Positions 1 through 10,800 of a stretch of 64,000 nt of DNA are shown piece by piece. Under the pieces are notes generated by a model that was not told the DNA's origin, ran no database searches, and saw nothing but the letters and a program-made list of their open reading frames with translations. Each line of letters begins with the position of its first letter. The first letter of the stretch is position 1. The DNA comes from Macrosoma leucophasiata (lineage: Eukaryota > Arthropoda > Insecta > Lepidoptera > Hedylidae): assembly GCA_036365455.1 (NCBI GenBank), contig JAWQUS010000007.1, positions 23,638,001-23,702,000 on the forward strand. The letters are read 5' to 3'. Position numbers and translations under genes: made by a program.

Positions 1-1146
1 TTTAGCGTTATTTTTTATTTAGTATTTTTTATGTAGAGGTATATCTCATTGAAGAATAGTCATAAGTTTATAATATTGTCAAATATATTCGTGTGACTTC
101 ATCATAACTTGTAACGTTAGTAACCCCAATAACTAAGTCATAATTATACCACCTGATATGTGATTATACACTTCTAAGAACTTGGAAGTTCTTTAAACAT
201 ATCAATTATCCTAACTGTAACGTCTGAATAAATAATGCGACGCGGCCTCCGTTTCATTCCTGAAAAATTGAATACCATGGCCCTAATCGTTATATGACAA
301 ACTCTTAAACAAACACCTCCATTAGTCATGGAAGCATGGCCTGCAATCCACTTGCATTGTACTGTAATTTTACACATAGTTGATTCATTCAGGGGGACGG
401 TGGTTTAATTATTCAATGTGTCAACTGTCTCACTCCTCGCGCTCACTTATTCTTGTTATGGAAAGAGATGTATAGTGTTTTGGTAGAAATCGTGTACGGC
501 GGGTAGGCACGAGGAAGGCAGTCGCGCGCCAGACTTGGTCCAGAGCGGTTGGCCCGCGATGCGTGTCCGAACCAAACCGATGGCAGAAATGCTATCCCGT
601 AGACACAACTTTCGAATAACTAAAGGGAGCTTGATCAGTTAAAAGAAAAGATGAGTTAAATTATTTTTGGTTTCGCTTTAACGATTTTTATGTTTAGTTC
701 ATTTTGACGTCCGGTCCGAAGGTCGCGTCCTTCAATCGATGAACAATTAACGCGACGTGTGATTATCCGTGTTACAACACACGGACTCGTATTTTTGATA
801 ATATATATATTTTTATGAAGTGCCAATATTAATATTAGATATTTTTTTCACGAACTAAGTGTATATTTTACGTCGGAACGTATAATAACATACTTCTATC
901 TTCATGGAATATGGGCATCTGTTTAGACACAGGTTTGTATTATTTTTTATTACGCGGTCCCATGTTGGGCTGCACATTGTGATACTTTGTCGCTGCTAAC
1001 TTTTTGCACTAAAAAAAATATACTGTTTACTTTCGTAATTAGGTACAAAAATGTAATTATAGGTACCATTAACTGTTATCAAAGTAAACATATAAAATTG
1101 AATATGTATTAGAAAGTTACCATTTTATTTAAGTTAGAAGTTTATT
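1..1146. other. Unassigned AT-rich sequence
   Basis: No coding exon or recognisable repeat was found. The only compositional feature is a GC-richer patch at about 420-620, listed separately. The remainder is AT-rich with short homopolymer runs. Confidence 0.5.
420..640 (+). promoter_or_regulatory. GC-richer patch, possible promoter or 5' exon
   Basis: This stretch is clearly richer in CpG than its surroundings and holds a short open frame starting at the ATG in cgcgatgcgtgtccg. It lies about 4 kb upstream of the first recognised adenylate-kinase-like exon, so it could be a 5' untranslated exon or promoter of that gene. I see no convincing splice donor, so this is only a positional guess. Confidence 0.15.
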
Positions 1147-1411
1147 GCTGGTGGTACCAGTAATAAACTGGTAGTGCTGATAGAGCTTCAGTGATGGATC
1201 TCGAGGTCGTAGGTACTACTCTATTACTTGCCATTGAACACTGAATGTCGATGTCGCTATCGTGTTCCGGTCGGCTGGTAATGTACCACTCTGTAATTTC
1301 CATCATAGAGGCTTATCCTTCTATACCTTAGGAGTGGCAACGCTTCATTAAAATCCCTGGTTTTTATGTAGATGTTTATAGGCTACAGTTTACCCCTTTA
1401 TGACATAAAAA
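1147..1411 (+). repeat. Family A repeat, diverged copy
   Basis: Family A is the commonest repeat in the window. Intact copies run about 285 bp from a head like actggtggtagagctccag, through accaccgcattacctaatat, tatcgtgttccggtcaggtg and tctataggctgcagtcatca, to gccacttccattacataaaa and an A-run. The order of blocks resembles the truncated BMC1 LINE tails of silkworm, so these are probably 5'-truncated LINE ends or a SINE using a LINE tail. This copy is strongly diverged. Confidence 0.75.
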
Positions 1412-1420
1412 CAAGAACTT

Positions 1421-1677
1421 ACTGGTGGTAGAGCTCCAGTGACGGAGCTCGCGGGCGTAGGCACCACCGCATTACCTAATATACTTTTCGCTAAATGGTA
1501 GTGTTCAGCACTATCGTGTTCCGGTGAGGTGGTAATGTACGGTCCTGTAATTTCCGGCACAAAGGCATAACACTTTAGGTCTCAGGAGTGGTAACGCATC
1601 TGCCATCCATAGGCTGCAGTCATCACTTAACATCAATGTGCACGCTTGTTTGCCACTTCCATTACATAAAAAAGTAG
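1421..1677 (+). repeat. Family A repeat
   Basis: A well conserved family A copy with head, middle blocks and the attacataaaaaag tail. A family T element was inserted at its A-tail: the last 12 bases (1666-1677) are repeated after that element at 1849-1860. Confidence 0.85.
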
Positions 1678-1848
1678 CTGTCTGCTACCATAAAGCAATG
1701 CAATAGATGTGAAGGAAAGATTTGACAAATCGGGCAGGGCTTCAGTAGCTCAATTGGCAGAGCGGCTGGACTAGATTCCCAGTAGGTCGCGAGTTCGAGT
1801 CTCGCCTGAAGTCAAATTTTTCTTTCCATTTTTCTTTAAAAATAAAAT
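1678..1848 (+). mobile_element. Family T element (tRNA-like core), 5'-truncated
   Basis: The element is bounded by a perfect 12 bp target-site duplication, ataaaaaagtag, at 1666-1677 and 1849-1860. It contains a conserved leader (caatgcaatagatgtgaagg), the tRNA-like core at 1739-1813, and the tail ctttccatttttctttaaaa ending in an AT-rich run. Compared with the copy at 53691-53959 it lacks about the first 110 bp, as expected for 5' truncation in target-primed insertion. Long target duplications argue against a cut-and-paste transposon. Confidence 0.8.
1739..1813 (+). other. tRNA-like cloverleaf inside family T
   Basis: A 7 bp acceptor stem (gcttcag with ctgaagt), a D arm gctc/gagc, and a T arm gcgag-ttcgagt-ctcgc can be drawn by eye. 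The anticodon arm has one mismatch and its loop ctagatt would read AGA. A serine tRNA should have a long variable arm, which is absent. The same sequence recurs at 30926-31000, about 31238-31290 and 53849-53923 with shared flanks, so this is part of a mobile element rather than a tRNA gene. Confidence 0.7.
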
Positions 1849-2066
1849 ATAAAAAAGTAGGTTCTATGAGGGAACTGGCCGCTACACCACATAGGCACCA
1901 TACGCGGTCGTTATAAAAGCTATATTATTTCATTAAGTTTGGATAAGCCGCGAGTTCCCTGACTATGTAGGTACCATTGAAGAAATTTCCGGTGATCCAA
2001 AGCCATTGCAAATTAGACTATCGACAAAATTATGGTACATAAATAGACTGAAATAAATATATAATG

Positions 2067-2345
2067 TAACGTAACTTCACGCCTGTAATCCCCGAAGGGG
2101 TAAGTAGACGTAAATGCATGCATTCAAGCATACATGCAAACACCCACGATTCGCCGGTTACGTTTTGGCCTATGTAACGGGTGGCGAGCTTGTGGACGTC
2201 TCCGGGCACATTACCAAACTGCAAGGTACTGGGGAATTGCCAGAAAATGGAAAAATCCCAATAGAACCAGAGATAAAGGACTTTACACCATTATCTTTGA
2301 ACCCCTACCCGGGAATCGAACCCAAGACCTCAGCGTAGTAGTGGA
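2067..2345 (-). repeat. Family C tRNA-derived SINE
   Basis: Family C on its own strand starts with a tRNA-like head (cctcggtagcctagtggtag, then B-box ggttcgattcccgg), has a ~150 bp body with cattttctggaa and catgtatgcttgaatgcatg, and ends in ccccttcggggattacaggc. Here it is read on the minus strand and its head is degraded. Confidence 0.85.
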
Positions 2346-2469
2346 TCGGACGCGTGAAACTAAAGTTAGTTGAAGTAATACGTGGAAATTTCAGAAAGTT
2401 CTTATTTATGAATCAAACCGTAATGCTAATTGTCATTAAAAATCTGTTTTTTTTAATAAAAAAATAACA

Positions 2470-2678
2470 TTGAAATAAAACTATTTTTACGGATTTATCT
2501 CGCGTATATTAAACTAAAATGATTTTTAAAATCAACCCGACGTTTCGGTCGCTTTTCAGCTTCCGTGGTCCCGGGCAGACTGAGGTGACATTTGTCTGAC
2601 AGAAGTTTGAAAAAATTATATGGAGGTAGCTACATATAATTTCAATGAGTGTAGCTCGCGAAAACCTAAGAACATATC
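2470..2678 (-). mobile_element. Penelope-like element remnant
   Basis: The piece is bounded by a perfect 12 bp target duplication, aaaaaaataaca, at 2458-2469 and 2679-2690. Its left part is the reverse complement of the terminal repeat seen at 5185-5345, including ccgacgtttcggtcgctttt. It closes with the same end, tagctcgcgaaaacctaaga, seen at 5361-5380. Inverted terminal pieces and duplications of variable length fit Penelope-like retroelements. No coding sequence remains. Confidence 0.65.
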
Positions 2679-2767
2679 AAAAAAATAACAGTTACAATAC
2701 CTAAGTATGAGAACATGAAGCAGTCGTAATGTAAACTAGTGAAGTCATACTTCACTAGGTTTTTATT

Positions 2768-2818
2768 CTGGTAGAGTTCTAGTGTTTTAGTGTTCGAAGG
2801 CGTAACACCTCCGCATAA
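2768..2818 (+). repeat. Family A head, split by a family B insertion
   Basis: The start of a diverged family A copy (ctggtagagttctagtg, cacctccgcat). It resumes after the inserted family B element at about 3147-3175 (aaaatggtagttttcagc). Confidence 0.6.
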
Positions 2819-3133
2819 TAATGGCAACCCTTGATACGTCCCACTACTGGGCACGAGTCTCTCCCCTTCTTGGGAGCTTGCTCCACCACGCTGCTCCAAG
2901 CGCTGCTGCTGCGTGTTGGTGGAGATCAGGGTTAGGGACAAAACCGCTGTCGGATTTTTTCAAACCAGCCATAAGACTTCTGACAAGGTTTAACGACTGC
3001 TATCTATCGATAACAACCGGGACCGACGGCTTTACGTGCCCTCCGAAGCATGGGCACGCGCATTAATTTTCCACTAGCGGTCACCCACCACACAGTCCAC
3101 CGCGCCCGTATCGCTTAACCGAGTAGATCGCTT
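2819..3133 (+). mobile_element. Family B element with 13 bp target duplication
   Basis: Family B copies begin ataataatggcaaccc, contain cccactgctgggcacgag, cctccgacaaggtttaacga and ccgggaccgacggctta, and end near gtatcgcttaaccgagtaga. This copy is flanked by a perfect 13 bp repeat, cacctccgcataa, at 2806-2818 and 3134-3146, so it retroposed into a family A copy. Other copies lie at 10896-11251, 36950-37115, 45495-45868 and 60447-60842. Confidence 0.85.
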
Positions 3134-3175
3134 CACCTCCGCATAAACTAAAGAAAATGGTAGTTTTCAGCAGAG

Positions 3176-4288
3176 TAGTATGCGGGCAGTATTTACTACT
3201 GCTGTTATAACTTGAGACTACAGAGTCACAGTACAAAGTGCAGTACCTACAAGAAAAACATACAGTAGGTCGCCTTTGAAGTTTTGGAAAATGCCGTCTT
3301 CAACCATACAAACGCAAATTCATTAGGCTTGTTGCATTTTTTTATTTAAGTTGTTTGTTGTAACCTTTCCTTTCTTGTTAACACGCCAGTTTACGTTGCT
3401 GTCAGGCTTAAATAATAAAAGAAAAACAATTTTTTAAGTTATTTAATTAAAAATCGAAATAATAAAAAGTAATAAAATAAGTTATAGGTACATATGTATT
3501 GTGAGAAAATAAATGTAAACTTAAACCCTAAACCCTATCAGTAAATTTACATACATACTTATACCTACTTAATTCTTAATATTTCGCCAAGTCTAAATAA
3601 CTATTTGTACCTACCTATTTAACTATTTTATCTTTTGCAAACTGACAAGCACCTTCTTATATTAGCTTCCACATCTACATTTATAAATTTTGTTAAAAAA
3701 AACTTTTGGATAAAACTCTTTAGGCTTTTTAAATGTAGGTATTTCGTAAAATTTAAGGATTTTTTAACTAAGTTTTTTATACCAATTTCAATTTACCTGC
3801 TTGACATTTAGGTACTTTATGTATGTGATAGGTACGTAGTTATTCACTCAAGGAATTTTTTAAGGTTCCGTAGTAAACAAGGAACCCTTATATTGATTTC
3901 TAATATTTTCTAATAACGTTTTGGAAAATTAAATATCTGTAAAGATTTATTCGAAATAAAAATATTTTCTCTGATTCTTCCGTTCTTGCTTTCACAGAAA
4001 AAAAAAATAGATCGATTTTTCTCCCAAGACAAAATTATTGTGCTGTGGGAAATCAAACCATAAATGTTTCACCTCGTCCTCTACTTACGTAATGTGGTGG
4101 TGCGTCGATTAATCTTGCACAGCTAATAAAAGTTTTTTACTGGACTCTACCAGAGTTGCATTGTAGGCTGGACGGCGTAAGCCATGCCACCTAATCATTA
4201 TTCCACCAAATGAAAATATGAAAATAAAAATGGATAGGTAGGTATTTAATACATGGTTCCTTTAATTTCGATCATAGAGTCAAAACAG
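3176..4288. other. Unassigned AT-rich sequence with LINE-tail scraps
   Basis: No gene was seen. At 3862-3892 there is a scrap of family J (ggttccgtagtaaac). At 3930-3980 there is atctgtaaagatttattcga, the 3' end shared with the Jockey-like LINE tails at 27670-27715 and 55205-55245. A weak family A head-like piece may lie at 4130-4200. Confidence 0.5.
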
Positions 4289-4289
4289 A

Positions 4290-4582
4290 TTTTTTTATGT
4301 ACCTCATGGAAGTGGTAAACAAGCATGCATCACATTGATGTTAAGTGATGACTGCAGCCTATAGACACCCACACAAAGACCACAAAGTCAAAATGCAGAT
4401 GCGCTACCACTCCTGAGGCCTAAGGTGTTATGACTTATGCCTCTGTGCCGGAAATTACAGGGTCGTACATTACCTGACTGGAACACGATAGTGCTGAACA
4501 CTACCATTTAGCGGCAAATATATTAAGTAATGCGGTGGTGCTTACGCCCGCGAGCTCCGTCACTAGAGCTCTACCACCAGTA
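4290..4582 (-). repeat. Family A repeat
   Basis: A full-length family A copy in reverse, from the T-run of its tail to ctctaccaccagta at its head. Confidence 0.9.
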
Positions 4583-4708
4583 TAAGTTTACTTCAGGGTT
4601 GACAACGGTATCCGCATATTTTCAATTGTTGACCTCTAGTTTCTGGTCTATAAGTCGCACTTGGCCAGTTTTATAATTATAGCCCTAACTTAACACAATT
4701 TGGTTCAG

Positions 4709-4858
4709 AACAAAACAATGAAGAGTTGGAGACCAGTGAGGCGAGTCGACGGGAGAGTGGATGGGCGCCAGCCACGCCGCCCGGAGCAGTGTTCCCTATG
4801 CAAAACTCCAGCCACGTCAAGTTCGAGCCGCCCAACGTGCCAGTCATATTTGTATTGG
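4709..4858 (+). CDS. Adenylate-kinase-like exon 1 (first recognised exon)
   Basis: The exon ends in VPVIFVLG with the last glycine codon split 1/2 over the donor at 4859 (gtatga). ATG 4798 gives MQNSSHVKFEPPNVP. The frame is open upstream through a plausible acceptor (tttggttcag at 4699-4708), adding about 30 acidic and polar residues (NNEELETSEASRRE). I cannot tell whether that part is translated from an unseen 5' exon or is untranslated leader. Confidence 0.8.
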
Positions 4859-7800
4859 GTATGAACGATTAATAGATATGTATTGATAAGACTATTTTTA
4901 CGGATTTATCTCGCGTATATTAAACTAAAATGAACCATTACATCCGGTTTGATAAAATTCAAATACTCGCTAGAGAACACAAACCCATTCCACGAATGGT
5001 ACGCGAGGCTATTGAAATTAAAAAACACCCAAATTTCAATAGCGAGAAGATGGATGGCGATTATCAACATCATGGGATCCCATACTTAGCAAGATTAAAT
5101 CCCAGCCGCAGCAGTCTGCAAGACCTCAAGATACCATAAGTAATTATTGTGTTAATCCTGAACGCTACGCAAGGCGTTTACGAAATCGATGGAGGTAGCT
5201 ACATATAATTTTTTCAAACTTCTGTCAGACAAATGTCACCTCAGTCTGCCCGGGACCACGGAAGTTGAAAAGCGACCGAAACGTCGGGTTGATTTTAAAA
5301 ATCATTTTAGTTTAATATACGCGAGATAAATCCGTAAAAATAGTTTTATTTCAATGAGTGTAGCTCGCGAAAACCTAAGAACATATCATGTATTGATAAG
5401 ATTTGAAATTCGCTTCAATCGACGCAGAAGGAGTGATAAGGAATAAAACAGGGTAACTTTGCAAGATTAAGCAAGTCCTTGAAGTCATTTTAACTCTGGT
5501 CCAATTTGTACTAAAAAGATCTTAAAGACTGGAAATTCTCGAAAAAAAATATCCATGAAAATTGCTTATTTGTTTTTGAGGAAATGACTACGGAGGTATA
5601 CCTTTAATAAAATAAAAAAGTTACTTCTCATATTATTATTTATGTTCTACTTAAAATGTATTTTAATACAGGAAGGCGAAAACTAAGCGAAGTACAAGAG
5701 CACTACCTACCTTTTCTCTAAATGTTATGTCGTTTTCTGGTTCACAAATTTTTTCAAAAAAATGTTTTCCGATGATCCTTTCATGAGTCATGACAAAATT
5801 TAATATTTGAACTTCTGGTGTTCAAATCGAAAAACAGTTGATAGCAAAAATATTATATTCCAAACAATAAGAAAGTAGAGCGTTGTTCGACAACGACTAG
5901 ATATAATGGTTTGTACCTATACTGTACAGACATATATTATTACCAAAGATATAAGATTATTACTATACTATACACCGCTTAATGATTGCCTTAGGGTCGG
6001 TAGCCCAAAACAATTATAGATGTTTTCCTTAGGTTTTAGTGAGCTACACTTATTAAAATAAAACTATTTTAACCGACTTCGAAAAAAGGAGGAGGTTATT
6101 ACGAATTAATTTTGCATGTATTAAAACTGAAATTATTTCAGCAAGTTTCAGCTGTCGGAATCCTGACTATTACCTGCAAATGTGGTGACATCTGTCAGTT
6201 GTCTGATAGTTTGAAAATTATTTGCAGCTACCCCATCGATTTCGTAAACGCCTTGCGTAACGTTCAGGATTAAAAGAAGGAGTGACCCAAACTTCGAGTT
6301 GATTTAAAAATAATTTCAGCTTAATATACGCGAAACGCAAAGTTTACCTATTGATTTTTTTTTTTTTTTTTATGTAATGGAAGTGGTAAACAAGCATGCA
6401 GTTCACATTGATGTTAAGTGATGACTGCAGCCTATAGACACTTACACAAAGACCAAGGTCAAAATGTAGATGCGTTACCACTCCTGAGGCCTAAGGTCTT
6501 ATGCCTCTGTGCCGGAAATTACAGGGCCCGTACATTACCACCTGACCGGAACACGATAGTGTTGAACACTACCATTTAGCGGCAAGTATATTAGGTAATG
6601 CGGTGGTGCCTACGCCCGCGAGCTCCGTCACTGGAGCTCTACCACCAGTATTGATGCATGTTTTATGCATCTACGATTGGTAATACTCTCAGAATTCCAA
6701 AATGGTCTTCATATCACCAGGAGGGCCCGGCAGCGGGAAGGTGACGCACTGCGATAACCTGATGCAAGAGAGACGCGGCGTCGTCCACATCAACATGACA
6801 GACCTGCTCCAGCAGTATGCTATTGGCAATGGTGAGAAACCTTTTTCTATCCGTATATACCTTTTTCTTATCTTATCCTTTATCTCTTTGACGACCCGGT
6901 TAGTCCAGCGGTGTGAATTGACTGTTTGATTCGAAGGGTCGCGGGTTCGATCCTCGCACCGGGACAAATGTTTGTATGGCCTACAGATATTTGTTTCGGG
7001 TCTGGGTGTTTGTGTATGTGTTGTTTGTATATAACGGCACCTACGACACAGGCTTATACCTACTGTGTGGGGTGTGAGTGTAAGCGTATTTTATTTATTA
7101 TTATTATTATTATTATCCTAGTATACTTTCAAGTATTGGTTGAGGTATGATACTCATGGGCGAAGAAAGGGGGCGGGTGGGTCTTGCTCTCTCTTCAGAA
7201 GTTTTAAATCCTAACAAAAAAAAGCTCGGAATTCATGCCATTAGATAAAAGCCCTAGAATACTTTAGATGCCATGTCTATACGAGTCACCATCAAAGATG
7301 TCCACTGCTGGACCAAAGTCTCCCCGCAAAGGGGTTTTGCCATAATCGCCGCGCTTCGCATGCGGATCGGCGATCGCAGGATGCTGCTGTCCATTTAGCG
7401 TAGTTGCACTAACCACCACAAACACTAGTGGAATAATTATCCTCCAGTAGAAGAAGATTTTTCCGTTAGTGGGCGGAGGGAGGGAGGGAGGGGGGGGTCG
7501 TCACGTCCCGACGCCAGGCTATACGAGCACTAGTATTATATTATCATACAAGACACCTACGATCTTACCCATTCACAGTCTGAAAGCTATCTTACACCCA
7601 TATTCTAACCCCCTTATTCATAAAAGTATTTTAGCTAAAGTGTTGCTAATCTCTCCCTTGTCTTTTTCTATCCTGCACATTTGACAATGCAACTGACAAC
7701 GACAAAGCATTCTATAGCTAAAACGTATCTAATGTACGTTAATGAATAAGGGGGTAAGACGTTACTTGAAACATTGCTTGTGTCACACTCAGCTTAGGAT

Positions 7801-10800
7801 ACCTTGTGAGGACACCTCGAAATCCATATTCTTAGTTGTATTTTGACAGTAACTTCTGTGAAGTAATTGTATGGATTATCATATAGATAATTCGCAAAGT
7901 CTTGAAGATCCATTTTTATAGAAAAAAAATGGTATTTAATTATATTTCCAGACACTTTCGACACGAAAAACTTATTGAAAAATGTGACGTAAATGTAATA
8001 CTCCTTGAAATTTCAAGGTAGGTCGTGACGTACCTTGGAGTTTGACAGTTGCTTTTTTAAGTTTCTTACCTCAAACGGAAGCAGAATGTCGAGTTGACGT
8101 TATTAGTTACAATTTAAGAATACCAATTCCATTGAGTAAGGTTGAGTTGAGGTCAAGATTACGACTTAGAATATGGGTGTTAGTTTTGAAGACACTAGGT
8201 ATTTCGACTGTGTAGAACTCCAGTGATTCTGTGACCTGTTCGATGACTCTTGTGTTGTTATAGGGCAGTTACTATTGATTGCTGAGATCGACCAGAATGT
8301 AGAAGAGAACTGTTAACGTTATGTACTTGCCGATCAATGCAAAATGCCAAAATAAAATATCTCCGAGGAGAAGGGTCGCCAGTTGAGTTGCTCTCCCTCG
8401 TAATCACGAGGTCTGATGATAAGGTGAAGAGTTATTGAAAATGGCGTGCACGTGCTTGAAAGAGTGATGACTATAGAGAATGCCGGAAGAGTGGCATAGC
8501 GATAGGGTGCTCCAGCCAATCTGAGTTGCTTTATGTCTTTCTTCTTCTCAAAAATCTTCCTTTCTTTCTTTTTAATATAATGGCAACCGCCTTTTAGCAT
8601 TTCTGCCAGTTTCGCGTTTGATTTAAGGTAATTAAGGAAATAATATATATAATAAATAATAAGCATTGAAATGAAAACGAAAAACCAAAAGAAAAAAAAA
8701 AGAATTTAAATGCAACGTGTTTTGCAAAATTTTCTACGGGCCCGATACTGTCAAACGATACGATTAACCACTGAGCCAGACTTTTACAATGATAGACATA
8801 TTATTACTTAGATTAAGTACCTTAGTCTAAGTATTATTACAAACGTATATCTTGCTCTATTTTTTTTGACGTGAAGATCATGTTCAAGAAATTCGGACAC
8901 GGATCGCAAGTAAGCAGGTGTTGAGAATTAAATTATGAAGTATTTAATTTTATAATTATAGTACAGGTTATGTGAACGGGCATGTGTATATGATGGCCTC
9001 AAGGCGACATGTCTTTGAGTGACAGTATAAAAATATTGGTTTATTTTGGTATTCCTTTAAAATAAATGCTTTAAAGTGTATACATATGAAACCAAGCCAT
9101 ATAGTATGGGAGCCCAAGAGGGGATTTTTGAATTTACTCCAGCGCGTCAGATTAAGTTATAGGAGATACCTTGCACCCAATTCAGTACCTCCACCAAATC
9201 TAACATTTCCATAAAAGGCCGAACCCTTAGGGCTTCCGCCACGAGCTTGCCTCGAATCCAAATTGTCAGAATTTTGTATGGGAGCTTTGATGGGGTTCAC
9301 TTTAGATCCTCTCTGAGTATCTGACATTCTTGAGTAATTTTTCACCTTCATTTTTGAACGAATCAAATGTTTTTGAAGAGGACGCGGCATCAACGTCTTG
9401 GCTCAAGAGCGTGTCAGATATTCTGTGAGGGTTTAAAATGTGGCCAAACAATGCTCCTATCCAAAATTCAGACAATTCGGAAGATGAGTAAGATCGTAGC
9501 GACATTTTTTTTTTTTAAGACTATTCTTCGGCCGCGTCTTTATATACGAACCTTAGATTTAGTGGAGATAACCAGCGAGGTTCAAGGAATCTCCCATATC
9601 TTTATCTGACGCGCTCGAGTAAATCCAAAAATAGCATCCTGGGCTCCCCTACTAATATATAAGAAGTAAGCTATATTCGGTAAGTGTTAATTTTAAATGG
9701 AACGAATATTTATAATTTGTCTGCTATTTAGTCCTGACCATTTTTTAAATTGTTAGTTAATACAGATTCAGCTGACTTACTAAAACTTTAAAAAATCTGC
9801 CCATGCATACTTTTATATCACGAAAGTGGCAAACGTGTAGGATCTATAGTACATGATGCTTTGATGGTATGTGAATATCGTGCTTTGAAAGCTTTAATGT
9901 AGATGCATTAAAGCTTTCAGTTATTGCATGCCATGCTATGGGGCTATACCTACTGCTTTGCCTCTGCAAGAGATTACGAGGATGTACCTGATATCGAGTT
10001 GTAATGGATTAATTAGCATTCACAATAATTGATAGCATGCTAATGCTTTATTAGCATTCCACAAATTAAATGAAGTTGTGAAATTCTGCGAAATATGAAA
10101 CGCTAATTTGCGATTATTTTGTTATTGTCTTCGATTTGTTTGTATTTAGGATCGTATATTGAATGAATGCCTGAGACTTTTGAATTATAATTAGTATGGC
10201 ACCCTTTAAACGTAACACGCCTGTAATCCCCGAAGGGGTAGGCAGAGGTAAATGCATGCATTCAAGCATACATGCAAACACCCAGGACTCGCCGCTTACG
10301 TTTTGACCCATGTAACAGGTGGCGAACCTGTTGCCATGCCCGGGCACATTACCAAACTCCGAGGTACTGGGAAACTTCCAGAAAATGGGAACATCCCAAT
10401 AGAACCAGAGATAAAGGATTTTAAACGTTATCTCTGATAGTCTCCGACCCGGGAATCGAACCCAGGACCCTCAGCGTAGTAGTAGTGGCCTGCTACCACT
10501 AAGCACCCTTTAAAATTATTTAATTTGCATATTAACAGAAATAATACACTTCATTAGGGATCAATTAATACCATCGAATCCGCGACCCTTCGAATCAAAC
10601 GGTGGTTTCACACCGCTGGACTAACTGGATCGTCTAATTTATAATTGATTGATTATTTATAATTAATCTATGAATATTTTCGGCTAGATATGCAAGACTT
10701 CGGCACGCTGTCCAGCAAGACGGTGACGGAGGTGTTGATGCTGGAGATGAAGATGGCGCCCACCGCCAAGACCTACCTCGTCTCCGGGTACCCTCGCTCC

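Noticed and set aside
3520..3537. Telomere-like aaaccctaaaccct
   Set aside because: Two units of a plant-type repeat in AT-rich DNA are expected by chance.
6893..6963. A tRNA gene with intact B-box
   Set aside because: The same head with the same following sequence recurs at 60856-61062 and, as a head only, at 10571-10634; it is the head of a SINE.
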